Both the position numbers and the translations under genes were made by a program. Below, in pieces: positions 40,893 through 53,689 of a stretch of 56,000 nt of DNA (positions within the stretch are counted from its first letter, which is position 1; each line of letters opens with the position of its first letter). The notes beneath the pieces are model-generated. The model made no database searches. It worked only from the letters and a program-made list of their open reading frames with translations, and was not told the origin of the DNA. The stretch is from NCBI GenBank assembly GCA_014529385.2, contig CM043953.1:65244372-65300371 (forward strand). Reading direction: 5' to 3'. This DNA comes from Adiantum capillus-veneris. Lineage: Eukaryota; Streptophyta; Polypodiopsida; Polypodiales; Pteridaceae.

Positions 40893-42710
40893 GAGTCAGT
40901 GAGAGAAAACAGATGCTGCAATAGCATCGAACCTCGCTATCTTTGAGGCCGGTTTGGATGGGGAGTAATCCGCATCCGACTGACCTCTAGACAAGCGCGC
41001 AAGAAGTGATTGTCCCGCCCAGGCCCAAGCCGAGCGTGTTGCCCGAAGGGTTACATCCTCTGTCCAAGAATCCTCATGCACAAAAACATAACACGGAGGG
41101 CACTGAGTGTGAGCAAACAAGTGTACCACAATGTGCCTGCAACCCGCTGCATCTGGAGGTGTCACGCTAAACTTGGCAAGAGGCCAAAGTGTCTGCACCA
41201 GATCTGTCATTGCTAAGTCCCCTGTGTGATGCCAGAACTCAATAGTTTGGGTCTGGAGCCAGTCCAGGACTATGTGCAGGGTCCACTCAGTGGTATCCCT
41301 ATCACACAACGGAAAGGAGAAACCCACCGTTGTGTCCAGGGCCTCACTGCCTCTAGCTGCAAGAAAGAGGATGTGGACTCGAAAGCTGGCCTCCTCCAAG
41401 TCGGAAGAGGAATCCCCCAGAAATCGAGTGAGTTGTAGTGAAGAAATCCCAACGTCTGCGAATGTCAAAGCTGGCTAGACCTCTGGGGATCGCTTCAAAC
41501 GGAGAAGTGAGCACCAAAAAAGGTGGCCTCGGGTGGGGCAGTCCCTCATGAGCCACATGGCTCATAGCAAAAGCACTACAAAGAGAACGCCTTGCGGAAG
41601 AAGCATGGCCAATACCCTAAGTCTAAGGAGGAGTGGCGGAGGGGTCGGGAGATGAGGTTGTGGGCCCCATCGAGGAGAGAGGAGGGGCGGGGGGCGAAGG
41701 TGGAGGTGGAGGTGGGGGGGGAAGGAGGCGGGGGAGGCGGGGTGGCAGTGGCTGAGGGAGGAGGAGGCGGTGGTGGAGGAATAGAAGTGGACGGGGCCTC
41801 CTCAGGCAGGTCCTGTTGAAGGGGGTCGAAACGGTTCCCAATCGAAACCCAGTGCTATTGAGCTACAACAAGTCGGCCACCAGGAGGAGCAGTGGGGTGA
41901 GCTCTCCCCTGACAGTGGTGGCCAGGCACCTACAGCCAACCATCAGCTGGCTGGTCACGGTCTCTATCGAAGTACAAGCCTCTGTATCCTATGTACCTGG
42001 CTGCTTGGCATGCTTAGCCCTGGGAGGCTGCGCATGTGTTGTGGGTCGAGGTCTCCTGCGAGGACAGACCTTTGCCATATGGCCCATCTGTCTACAAATG
42101 AAACACTGGTTCGGGAGACCCACACTCTGTCTGATCCATCCCCCACTCACCCTAGGCAGCAATACCACCTTGGGGAGGGAGTGTGTGTCACGAACGAGAA
42201 CCCGCACAATAGGTAGACTTGCGGCATTGGCCACAACTAAAGCTACCGTGCGTGGAGACTCCAAAACTGTCTTGGACATGGAACCAATCCTGGGTAGGAG
42301 GGGATGGTACTCTCGCCTCAGGCTTGGGAAACAAATTGAAATTGGCAAGTCTGCCTCCTCCTCGAGCACATCTATAGTAGGGTCAAAACCGTGATGCCAA
42401 CGTTGAAAGTAAGCTCAAGCTGCTCTCATGCCGAGCGGGCTCATCGAAATCACCTTGGTCATCATATCTGTAGACTTGAACTCAGCCTAGTGGAACCCTC
42501 TCCCGAGGATCTGGACATTTGTGATCTTTCCCACATCGGAGAGAAGACGGGCCTGCAATAAATCCCGAATCTCACCCCCACTCCACTTCCGCCATCAAGC
42601 TGGCTTGCTCTTTTCGCGAAAGAGCAAGTCGAAGGGTCGGCTCCACGGTGTTGGGCGAGGGGGCTTCTATGGAGTCCCTCTGAGGTGGAGCAGAGGCCGC
42701 CATTCTGTGC
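40893..42710 (-). pseudogene. LINE B ORF1, zinc-knuckle protein
   Basis: The likely start is MAASAPPQRDSIEAPSPN near 42705. Near 42040-42110 is a complete CCHC knuckle CFICRQMGHMAKVCP (CX2CX4HX4C) followed by an Arg/Pro-rich stretch. Frame breaks are present. Pro-rich (41623-41841) and His/Trp-rich frames downstream may be the C-terminal part. Confidence 0.65.
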
Positions 42711-43009
42711 CTTTTTCTGAATGTATAGGTCATCGGTGTCGAGGCCAATGCCAACAAGCTGAAAAAACAGCCTACAGGCAGGCGGAAGGCGAAAAAAAAG
42801 GGGAAACAGGGGGCGGAGGGGAGTAGGAGGGGTGAGGCCAAGGGGCGGGCAGGTGTAGTGATGGCAAAGGGGGGTGCGAGGGCTGGCTGTATTGACGTAG
42901 CTAGGGCAGCAGGTAGCATGCTGGAGGGCTGGACAGCGGTGAGCAGGGCAGCGGGCAGGGTACTGCGCAGCGCTAGGGAGGAGGGAGGAGGTGTGACGAT
43001 GGCGAGGAA

Positions 43010-43052
<43 letters not shown>

Positions 43053-43128
43053 TGGGGGTGCGTGCGCAGGGGGGACGTGAGCAGCAGTGAGCCAACGATC
43101 CGATCTTATCCTTGGAGTGATACTTATC
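42711..43128 (-). other. LINE B 5' UTR with poly-G tract
   Basis: GC-rich leader with a 41-base G run on plus (43010-43050), that is, C on the LINE's sense strand. It contains no supported gene. Confidence 0.5.
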
Positions 43129-43975
43129 TTTTGCAACTTTTTTGCATTTGGTTCTTTTGGCAAAAGTGTTTATCTATGTCTCAGCTACCTATTGCTCAAA
43201 TCTCAGCCAAAAAAAATTCAAATTTTTTTCATGAGATACATGGATCATGATCCATGTTTGACCTCATTTTGACATGAAACTTAGTCGACTTGTAGTCCAT
43301 GTTATGGTGATACTCTTTCCCAAATATTTTTGAATTTAGCCAACTTTTTCTTAGTCAGAAGTGAGTTTTTTTGTCTGCCCTGTAGTTTTTGGTTAGTTTC
43401 TGTATTTGGATATTTTGACCAACTTTTTTCAATTTTTTGACATTGTGCCTTTTGGGAAAGTTGTTATAAATGATATCAGGGATGTACTTGTCAAATATCA
43501 TACCCAAATGTCAAAAAGGTACATGGATCGCGATCCATGTTTGGCAGCATTTTTTCATGAATTTTGTTATGCAAGTTCTCTATGCCCTGTAGAAGCCAAA
43601 TCTCACCCCTTTTTGAATTTGGATCCCAAAATCTCAAGATTTGCCCAATTTTGTGTTGGAATCCCTGTTTAGGTTGTTTTTGCCCTAACAACCAATTTTG
43701 ATGTGATTTTTGACTTTTTCTTTCAAGAAAACTTGATCAAAGAAGTTTTCCAATGATGTACACTGTAACTGGTCATTTTTCACCAAAAATGGTCTCTGAG
43801 GTACATGGATCGCGATCCATGTTCCTCCACAGAATCTTGCCAAACTTTCTAGATTGCTTCTAGAGAGTATGTCGATACCCTTGATCCACAAATTTTTGAA
43901 TTTGGATCTCTTTTGAGGTCTCTACCATCAAATTTTCAAAATTTCAGAGTTATGGTCATTTCCGCCACAAGCAAA
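43129..43975. repeat. Tandem array of about 285-bp palindrome units (right part)
   Basis: Palindromes at about 43238 (variant ACATGGATCATGATCCATGT), 43521 and 43803 are 282-283 bases apart. TTTTTGAATTT lies about 90 bases after each. This continues the array at 32265-33171. Confidence 0.82.
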
Positions 43976-44813
43976 CCAACACTCAATGAAAAGAGAGGAG
44001 AAGGGGGAACGATGCCAGAGAACGGGGCGGGGGGGGGGGGGGGAGGGACGACTTTCAATTACTTAGCAAAAGCATACACCTACATCGATATGCCACAAAT
44101 GGAAAGCTCATCAAAAACGGCTCCAAGGGCTCACTCTTGGCTCTGTTTGCACCACATTGTTCCAAAAACCGGGAAATAATACCCCTAAGATGGGTCAAAA
44201 ATGGGATTTATAGGGGGACTCCGCCCTTTTTTGAAAACTCAGATTTGATTTGGGAGTCTTCATTGGATAACTTTTGTGTTGCTTGAAGCTCCTCGGAACC
44301 AACTCCCTTTCATTCTCTCACATTGCCACTCGAGTTCCAGAAGGGGGGGGGGGGGGGGAAGCCCCGTGTGAATCTCACCCAACCAAGCACTCTTCAATCC
44401 TATCCACACTGATATTAGCTCCATCTACCTATCCCTATCTACCCTACTCTTCGGGGATCTGCAACACATTCCAATTTTGAGCATCTCTATCTTTCACATT
44501 GTAGCTCCATTTGAGGAGCCGTCTAGACGGGCTTCTAGAGCATCTCGACACTACATTCTTGGGTAAACATTGGCACTTTGGACACTTTGATTTGTCATCT
44601 CAAGTGGCCCCTTTTGGAGCCCTTTTGGCCTAAAGAATCACAATAGGCATACATTTCTGTTGCCCAGGGTCCTCACACCTGCTTAAGCACTTGGTCCTGC
44701 ACTTGTAGGCAGCCATAGCCTTGCATAGCCCACTTTCTTGCTTGGACCAACTATGTATGTACCATTATTTCCCAGCCCCCTTGTTGAACATTCATGTTCA
44801 ACCAAAAGCATAT
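43976..44813. other. No gene; poly-G tracts; possible LTR of gypsy A
   Basis: G runs of about 15 lie at 44029-44043 and 44343-44358. On minus, AACAAGGGGGCTGGGAAATAATGG near 44770-44790 could be the polypurine tract of the gypsy element to the right, making the DNA below it an LTR. GATTTATAGGGGG at about 44204 is TATA-like on plus. None of this is firm. Confidence 0.3.
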
Positions 44814-47800
44814 TTACAAAACTTTGAAAACCACCACATTGAACAAACAACCAAAAGCCCTCACATGACTACAACCATATGTACAAGCTATGTACAAAAC
44901 TTCATCTCCTCCCCTCACTGCATATTTTTTAGGTGGGTTGCCCATCCCCTTGGCTAAAATTTGATGCACATCGGGAACCACCCCTCTATCAAAGTATAGC
45001 TTGAGCCGCACACCATTCACCATGTGCCTATGAAGCTTACCATTAGCTCTCACCAGCTGATAAGTCCCATTCGAAAAGGCCTTATGTACCTTGTATGGAC
45101 CCATCCATTTTTTCTTGTACTTCTTATGAAAGGTGAAGTCCAAGTAGCTCTTGTACTTCATCACCATGTCTCCTACTTCTATATGCTTGTCTAGCAGGGT
45201 CTTGTTGACCTTGGCCACTCACTTCTCCCACTGCTTCACATAGTAGTCCGTTGTTGCTTCTCTATCCATCTGCAAAGCTTCAAGGCTGACAATCCTATCA
45301 TGTAGAACCTCCTATGGAGTAGCATTGATGCGCCACATGCCCTTCAAAGCACCTAGTTGAGCATGCACTAACAGCACTACCTCCTTACCATAGACCAACT
45401 CGAATGGAGTAAAGTTGGTCGCCACTTTGTAGGATGTCCTGTATGTCCATAAGCACTTCTCTAGATTGACCTCCCACTCTGCTTCCTCCTTGTAGATATA
45501 CTTTGTCAGCATCTTGATGATTTTCCCATTGGCACTTTCTACTAGACCATTGCATTGGGGATGGTAAGGCAAAGAAAACCAATGTTGAATGCTTAGATTC
45601 TCCACCAATGCATGCATAAGCTTGCTTCTAAATTGTTGGTCTGGACACCCTCCAAATCATAGGCCTTTGAAAAGATTACTTTGCTGCGTGGATCCCGTAT
45701 CACCACACCTCCTCCTTATTTCTACATCACCCTCTTGTACACACCATCAAACCACATGGTAAAAGCTCCCACTAGGTTTGGCTCCTCTTTAGCTTCATCT
45801 CGTACTGCCCTTGGATAAACCGGAAAATCAATGACCTTGGTAAACAAAATATCTGCCAAGTGAGATTGACTAGTGTGGTTGATCTTGAATTTGAACTCGA
45901 ACTCGTGTAACTCTATCACCCACTCCATGATCTGCTTCCTTGGGCTTTAAGTTCAATACCACTTCAAGCAAAAAGTTGTAAGCCGTCAACACACAAATTT
46001 TTTGCACAATGAGACGCACTTTAAATTTCTTGCAAGCAAAAACCAATGCCATAACCCACTGCTCCGCTTCAATGTAGGTCACCTCTCTAGGAATTATGAC
46101 CCTGATTTCAAAATAGATGGGCTTATAGCTTCTCCCTACCTTCTGTAGTAACACTGCTCCAATGGCCACAGTACATACCATCATGGAAACATAGAAATTG
46201 TCATCTTGATTGGGAGGACACACCGTGGGCAATTGACACAAGATTTCCTTCACACTAGATCCTTGACCTTCTTTGGATCCGCTTCAATTCCATTTTGCAA
46301 CACCACATGACCCAGCAATTGCGCTTGAGGCTGTGCTAACTTACACTTCCTAGGATTCAGTTGACCTCCTTCTTGACAAGCCTCTGAAAGCATAGTTGCA
46401 GCTTTGACAAATGATTTTCTCTTGAGCTATATCCAATTTCATCCATGAAAACCCTAATGAACTTGCCCAAGTAGGGACCAAACACTCTATTTATCCAATT
46501 CTAAAAAGTGTCATAGGCATTTATCAAACCGAATGGCATCCTGCGGTAGGCAAAACATCCCCCCCTGGAGAGATAAATGTCGTCTTCAGCTGATCTTCTA
46601 ATGCAATCCCATTTGAAAGTACCCTGAAGAACCATCCATGATTGAGTATCGTTCATGGTCAGCTACCTAATTTAAGATGTCCCCATGAAATGGCAAGGGA
46701 TAATGTTTCCTCTTGGGTGCCGCATTTAATGGCTTGTAGTTGATGCACACCCGCCACTTTCCATTCTTCTTAGGAGTGATAACTATCGAAGAAACCCACT
46801 CTAACTTCTTCATGGGGTATATGATACTTGCATCTAATGGTTGATCTCCTGCCAAAGGGATTCCTTTTGAATCTCCCTTAATCTCCTTAGCTTCTACGTT
46901 TTTGTCTTGTAGCCTTCCTTGAGAACTATCTTGTGATCAACACCCTTTGCTCCTCGTAGATCATTATACTCCATCGCAAATGGATTTGGAAAAGAGGCAC
47001 ACAATTGGGCATAGCCTCCCCTCCCTTGCTTGGTCAAACCCTTGCTCACCATGTTGTCTACCTCTTCCACACCTATGCCATGAACCTACGTTTGCATCTC
47101 CTCTTTTGCATGAGATCCTCTTCAATGACACCAAACAAATTGACATCTATCTTTAGCATACCATCCTCATTTTCCTATTTCTATGTATCTCTGTATCCCT
47201 CATTATAAGATATCTCAGTCTTGTACTCGTAGCTTTTTGTATCATCCTCATCTCTTGCTGCCATAGGATGGAAACGGATCTCTTTGGTCTTCAAATCAGG
47301 TACCACATGCCTCCCTCTCTCTTTATCAGGCAAGGTGAACACCCTGGTTTTCCAATCTTGTTTAGCACCTATTCCAAGCAGCCACGGACTACCAAAGATG
47401 ATAGGGTATGCATTGTCACATGATGCTTTCATTGCAAAGAAATTGATTAGGCACTCAATGCTCATCACCTGACTCTCATGTCTTGAGCCACATCCAAACA
47501 CCTAGATTTTGAATGGGTGGCCATCCTCATGAGCACATTTGATTTAGCCACCGCTTTAACACATGTTTCCCTCATTGCACCCTCTGTCATGATGCAAACT
47601 TGTGCTCCACCATCTATATAGGCATGTACTAGAATCCTCTTTTTGATGATCGCATCCACAAGAGGAAGAACATTTGTTGGACTATCCGCCCTTAAGGACA
47701 TGTTTTGGATTGTATGCGCATTGCCCTTAGATTTTGGTAGCCTCGTGCTCACGCTCGTAGACCAATGTCTTCACAGCTTAGGATTCAAAGCCAACAATTG

Positions 47801-48100
47801 ACCAAAAGTTATTATAGCTTTTTGGCTCTGCACAGCACTTCCCATGTCATATTCGGGGTAGCCCCGTCCTTGCTAAAAATCATCCTGTTTGATCTTGCAA
47901 CACCTTCTCTTCTTGCTAATTTTAGGCTACTCCTTGCCTTTGTATACCTTCTCTTTACCTTTGCGAGCTCTAGTCTCTCACTCAGTTTCTGTTTCTTTTT
48001 TAGATCTAGCCCTCTTGTTGGCCAAAATCTCAACATCTTGCTTATCCACACCAATGATGTTCACCCTAGGGACTTCACCAACATCTGGAGAGTCGAGACT
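44814..48100 (-). pseudogene. Decayed Ty3/gypsy retrotransposon (gypsy A)
   Basis: On minus from right to left: a gag-like piece (47.8-48.1 kb); protease with AYIDGGAQVCIM (about 47.6 kb); RT with VSSIVITPKKNGKWRVCINY (46.7-46.8 kb) and a decayed catalytic box FMDEIGYSS instead of FIDD (about 46.45 kb); RNase H with YIEAEQWVMALVFACKKFKV (46.0-46.1 kb); integrase with YHPQCNGLVESANGKI (45.5 kb); and the integrase tail with KWMGPYKVHKAFSNGTYQL, the GPY/F motif (45.1 kb). Each domain is broken by stops or frameshifts. The element shares strand with LINE B and the copia. Confidence 0.88.
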
Positions 48101-49309
48101 TAAATTTTTTCCATCCTTGCATTGTGTTTCCCCATCCAAAAACACTACAAAATTGCAAAATCATTTGATACTAGATTAAATTGAACATATCACGGCCAAA
48201 TAATTTGAGCATAGTATAGCAATGAGCACACTTCAAAGCTTGCATTAGAGGCTATCAACCAAAAATTGCAAACTAAAACCAATCACTCAGCATGCATTCC
48301 AATGCCAACCCAGAACTACAAACCTGGCCCTTGAAAAATATTTGAATGCTTATAACTTCCCCGTCCGGACGCAAATCGGTGAGCCATAATGTCATAAAAT
48401 CTAATATCTAAGTAGCCCAAATGATTTTCTCATACTAGATTGATCACTTAATGTGTGAGAATAAACGGGAACAAGAGTTAGAATATAGACATGTGCTTAT
48501 GGATCTATCTCAACACGAGACCATAGTCAATGGGGTCAAATGAGATATGGTATGCCAAAGAGTAATGCTAGCTAATGGAGCTTGAAATACCTTAGGGTTA
48601 GCTTCATTAAAGACCTCCAAAGTTTAGTGTAAAAGTACTTAGACCTTAGGTTAAGCTAGGCCTATGCTTGACGTGCTTGATGATTAAATGCATTGATGAT
48701 TAAATGCATGAGATGCTTGGTAACCAAGGTGCATGCTTAAAGCTAGGCTTGTGCTTGAAGGTCAACCCAAATCCCTACAAGGAGGGGCAGAGCCCTTGAA
48801 GCTAGGGGGATGAGAGATAGAGAGAAACCATGCTCACACTAAGCATGTACCTACTAACTAAGGTGCTTGAGAAGCTTACTTGAAGGGTAAGGTGCTTCAG
48901 GGGCTTGAGCCAAAGAGGTGCCCTACAAAGGAGGGGGCGAGCCCCAAATCTATGGTAATGTTTGATTTAACCTCTCACTCACCCAAAGGGCACACCTTCC
49001 TCAAGGGGCACAAGGACACATGTGACGTTCTCCCTATTGTTAGCCACATGATGTGCTTGAATCCTATTGGCTAGAATAAAGAGGGGTCCAATGAGCATTT
49101 AGTTTAATTAAATTAATTGTTTATGCATTACTCAAGCCCTCTCTGTCAAAAGGGGAAAGGGGGACACTTATCCAAAGGCTACCTCTACTGCTTGAATTGA
49201 CCTAGGCTTGTGATTGGCTAGGCTTGAAGGAGCCAATGAGCATAAGGCATGAGCTACAAGAAGGGGTCGACCCAAGCATGTAGGGGGCTATCTTGCAACA
49301 TATACACTC

Positions 49310-49349
<40 letters not shown>

Positions 49350-50051
49350 ACCCCCCACACACACACACACACACACACTCATTGTGTGAAGTGCTAACTG
49401 CAAGAACTTCATCTCCTTCTCCAAGCTTGTTGAGAAGTTGAGAGCCTACACCAACACTCTTGGCTATGGAATGTAAATCCAACCAAGATCCATGCTTCAA
49501 TACTTAAGCTTTCCATCTTCCTCTTCATCATTACTATGCTACTATGCTATGCTAAAGAGTGATGATAAGTGAGGGACTATTTCTTTCTTATAAGAATGCT
49601 TCTTCTTCCTCTTCCCTACCCTCATTCCCTACTAGCTATCTCCACCTTTGAAGCTCTTTGAGGTCTTGAGACTAAGGCCGGGGACAAGTTAAATCTTTCA
49701 TTTAGCTAAGCTATGAGCATAATTGTGGTGCATGAAGCTCTCTATCTTCATTGCACCATCAAGGTCTCAAGGAACACAAATCTTGTATTGTACCAAGTCT
49801 CTCTTTATGGGAGGAATTAAGATACAAAAGCCTTTTGAAGGGGGGACCACATAAATCCAGTCCTCAAATGTTGTCAAGTTCTTAAAATCTCTCTTTTGCA
49901 AAGTATTTTTTCATGCCAAGTTAATTAAGCATAATGGTTGCTATAGCTAATTAAGTTCACCCTCTATTTTCTCAAAGTAGTCTCACAAAAATTCTCACTA
50001 TAGATCTCTTAATTCCACTATTCTCAATGTTCATAGGCCATTTCCATTACA
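48101..50051 (+). repeat. Probable 5' LTR region of gypsy B
   Basis: Non-coding. It ends CCATTTCCATTACAG directly before the primer site at 50052, as an LTR should. It contains GATGATTAAATGCATT repeated at about 48680 and 48695, and 39 C followed by (CA)n at 49311-49378. The left LTR border and a second LTR were not found. Confidence 0.4.
49311..49378. repeat. Poly-C (39 nt) followed by (CA)n
   Basis: 39 uninterrupted C, then ACCCCCC and a CA repeat of about 11 units. Confidence 0.9.
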
Positions 50052-50069
50052 GTGGTATCAGAGCCATTG
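50052..50069 (+). other. tRNA-Met primer-binding site
   Basis: TGGTATCAGAGCCATTGG is complementary to the 3' end of initiator methionine tRNA, the usual primer for plant LTR elements. It fixes the 5' start of the gypsy B internal region. Confidence 0.85.
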
Positions 50070-53000
50070 GTTTCTATTTTCTTGCTTAAGAAGAGAGGCC
50101 CTTAAGTTTTCCATGAAAGGTTGGACCTATTCATTACAATAGGTTAAATGGGACAAGGATCTATTATCTTGGTTTAAAAGGACTTAGTTTGGGTACACCG
50201 TTGGTAACTATAGACTTAATAATGGAGTCTCTCGGGGCTTGCCTTTGTCTTAACCATTATTGAGCTACTAGCAAGCTCAACAAGAACCATAATCAATCGG
50301 GCAATGTTAGACCCTCTCACTATTCTTTGCAATGAATAATCTCTAAACCACGGGTATGGCTGCTTGAGGACTAATTTTCAAAGATAGAGAAGAGTAGCAA
50401 CTAAGGTTTTTGAGGGTACGAAATTACAAAGTAGCATACATATAGGCTTAATTAGCATGGCTGACAATAATCAAGAGAGTAGAATGAATATTGAAAATTT
50501 GCACATGAAGGTGCTACTGATGATGCCCCAATGTTTGTCAACCATCTTGTTACTAAGTTGCAACAAGCTATGGGCAACCTTGCCTTGCAAGCCGAAGTAA
50601 CAACTTTGTGCTTATGGGATTTCCCTTTTTCTCCAAGAAGAGAGAGAGAGAGCTTAGGAAGACTCTTGTTGAGACTTCCAAAATAAGACTCTCTCCGATA
50701 AGAGAAGAGGAGGAATCCAATGAATGAGAAAGAAGTGAATCTCTGAATTTCTCTGAAGATGTAGCTCCACGAAGAAGGCGGTCACGACGATCTCCAACTC
50801 CTCCCAAGAGAAATAGATCATCCTATAGTCCTTCTCCTGGTTAGTCCAAAAGGGAAGAGAGGAAATAAAGGAAGAAAAAGGAAAGGAAGAGGTCACCCTC
50901 TTCTCCTTCTTCTTCACCTTCCTCCTCTTCGGACAAAAGCGGCGGGTATTCTCCTAGAGAATACAAGAGGAGAGGACATCACAAATCCTACCCTGCTTGG
51001 AGGGTCCCAAAAGCTTAAGAAGTTCAAAGACAGAGGAAAAGTTTTCTCACCTATGATGACACCTTTGACAAAGTATTGGCCTTCATCCAAAAATTCAATG
51101 CTACCTTTGGAGACGAAGGCTTCACAGAGTACTCCAGGCTACATCATGTAGCTATGCACTTTCAAAAATCTTCTTGTCAATGGTGGGCTAGTCTCCTCAA
51201 GAATGGAAAAGCCCCAAGGAAATGGAAATCTCTACGAGTTCAAGCAATGTCAAGGATAAAGTGCTCACCGAATGGTGGAGTTTAAAGTTTCTCTCCAGTG
51301 AGTCTATCCACAAATAGTTGACAAGTTTTGGGATTTACATCTCAAGGCTACTATCTTTCAAAGGATAGACTTTGTTGAGCAAAAGCAACAACTTTGTGCA
51401 AGATTACCTGAAGAAATAGCTGAGTATGTCAACTCCCAACGGCCTGGTTCTATCACCGCAGTCATCCACCACACTATGGTTGCATCTTGTATCAATTTCC
51501 AACAAGTGGCTAAAAGGAATGCCAAGCCCATGGAAAATAAAGATTGTAATGATGCAAAGGGGAAGAACAATGTTCAAAGTTCTTCCCACGGCAATTCCAA
51601 CAACAAAAACAACAATAACAAGACCAAGGAGAAAGGATTTTACACAGGTAAAAACAAACACTCTCTTGAAGAGCTAGATTCTTTTCGCAAAGATCACAAA
51701 TGCTTTAAGTGTGGGTAGCAAGGACATGGCTATGGTTCTTTCCCCAAAATAAATGCCTGCAGTGAGACTCCTAGAGCTCCCTCGGTTGAAGCTTCAAAAG
51801 AGGATGCTCATTGCAAAGGATCATCCCTTTCATATGCTTGGGGGAAGGTGAGAGAGCATGATGCCTTCATCCTTTTTGACCATCTCTCTACTCACAACTT
51901 CATATCAATGAAGTTGGCCACTAAGCTGGGCATTCAAGCTTTTGAGATGGGAGATATTGTAACTGCCAATGGGACTTTCAAGGGATAGCAAGCCTCCTTT
52001 ACTCCCTTGATTGGGAAGTTGAGGATTCATCTCCAAATCTACATCAACAAATAAGACTTCTTCATCTCTCCTCTCCAACATGAGGATGTTATCATAGGGG
52101 CACCATGGTTCAACCGCATGGCTACCAACATGAAGTTCCCTAAAAGGAGAATCTACTTCACCTATAGGGAAAAGAGCATGTATATAGATGCTAATGAGTT
52201 CGATCGTACTATACCACTCGTAAATTCACCTGCTTTTGATAAGTCAATGAAAAGCTCAGTTTCCTTGTACATGATTTTTATCAAAGAGTCTTTAAATGAT
52301 GCTAATGCTTTAACAAAACAAAGTGGTAGGAATCAACAGGAATTAGACTTGTCTAATTTTCTAAATAGATTCCAAGACGTATGTACCGTGACATCCCGAT
52401 GGAGTTACCTCCAAAATGAGGGGATGATGACCATATGATAGAGCTTCTACTTGGAAGCTCACCGCCTAATAAACCTCCTTATAGAGTTTCTGAAGCTCGA
52501 CAAGAGGAGATTATGAGGCAAGTGCCTGAGCTGGTAGACAAAGGGATGGTGAGGCCTAGCTCCTTTCCCTTTTTTTCTCCAGTCCTTTTAGTGTAAAAGA
52601 AAGATGGTACATACCGCATGTGTGTGGACTATCGAGCACTAAATCGTATCACTATCAAAAACAAATTTCCTCTACCGTGGGTAGAACATCTGTTTGATAA
52701 GCTACAAGGTTTGAACTACTTCAATAGCATTGACCTTAAAAGTGGCTATCATCAAACAAGGATAGTGATTGACGATATCATAAAGACCGCGTTCCGTACA
52801 ATGTTTGGTCTTTATCAATATCTTGTCATGCCTTTTGGTTTGACAAATGTCCCAACCGCGTTCAATAGTTTAATGGAGAAAATTTTAGACCCCATCGGAA
52901 GTTTAGTGGAGTATTCTCATCGTCTACTCCAAGTCATTGGAAGAGCACAAGCAACATCTCCAAGTAATTTTTCACGCTTTGAGGGAGAACAAGCTTTTTA

Positions 53001-53440
53001 TCAATCAAAAGAAGAGTGAATTTTTTGTTCGAGAGATTCAATACTTAGGTCGCATTATCTCTCAAGATGGTATCCATATGGATCCATCAAAGTTGGAGGT
53101 AATAAAAGCTGGAGGTAATAAAAGCATGGCCTAATCCAAGGAATCTGCATGAGCTACAAAGTTTTATTGGCATGTATGCATACTATAGACACTTCATAGC
53201 AAAATTCTCTCAAATAGAAGGACCATTACATGACTTAACCAGGAAGAAAGTTAAATACTCATGGACTGCTAAAGAGCAAAATGCTTTGGATAATCTCAAA
53301 GAGAAGCTTACCTCCCAACCAGTGCTTATGCATATTTATTTTCCATCCCACTTCTTAAACACTTTGATAGTTTTCCCTCCAATAAGCACTCTAAGCTCAA
53401 TGCCATCAAGCTTACATAACTTTTATGTCCAATTATAATG
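50052..53440 (+). pseudogene. Decayed Ty3/gypsy retrotransposon (gypsy B)
   Basis: Gag probably starts MADNNQESRMNIENL at 50457. It contains AFIQKFNATFGDEGFTEYSR and WWASLLKNGKAPRKWK, then a broken knuckle CFKCG-stop-QGHGYGSFP. The protease site reads LFDHLSTHNFISM, so the DSGA catalytic loop is changed. RT has [52 protein letters not shown] and [16 protein letters not shown]. At the catalytic box the frame slips and the FIDDILVYS pair of aspartates is lost (reads SILIVYSKS). Then [17 protein letters not shown] and the RNase H start. Sequence ends near 53440 without integrase. Many stops. Confidence 0.9.
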
Positions 53441-53689
53441 AGCATGTACAGTGTTCAGGAAAAATCATTTTGGCAACCAGACACAATTCTTTTTATGAAT
53501 TTTTGAAGTGGAAATTTTGGAAATTAAAGCTAATTCTAACCAATGTAACATTATTCTCCTTGAAAACTAAGCGGGATTTTTCCTTTTCATCTTCCTTTGA
53601 ATGATAGCTGACATACATTTTTCCCAAACACTAAGCATGCATCAGAACATAAGGTTCAAACTAGCATATAATTATTTAGATAATTGCAA
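53441..53689. other. No recognisable gene
   Basis: Junction sequence between gypsy B (plus) and gypsy C (minus). Confidence 0.4.

Larger units (their letters stand above)
33172..43128 (-). mobile_element. L1-type LINE (LINE B), interrupted by a copia element
   Basis: On minus: ORF1 with a zinc knuckle, ORF2 endonuclease, RT, C-terminal region, then an A-run at the 3' end (Ts on plus, ending near 33174). The 15-base TTTTGCAACTTTTTT flanks it at 33157-33171 and 43129-43143, a target duplication. When LINE B is removed, the palindrome array closes up with correct spacing. A copia element at 34140-38279 splits ORF2. The LINE's 5' end has a run of 41 G at 43010-43050. Stops and frameshifts make it inactive. 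Confidence 0.9.

Noticed and set aside
41592-41841. Gly-rich and Pro-rich frames
   Set aside because: They arise from purine-rich DNA inside LINE B ORF1; one frame may belong to ORF1, but neither stands as a separate gene.
42462-43163. 233-residue Pro-rich minus ORF
   Set aside because: It runs through the poly-G/C tract and the LINE B leader; the Pro block is a homopolymer artefact.
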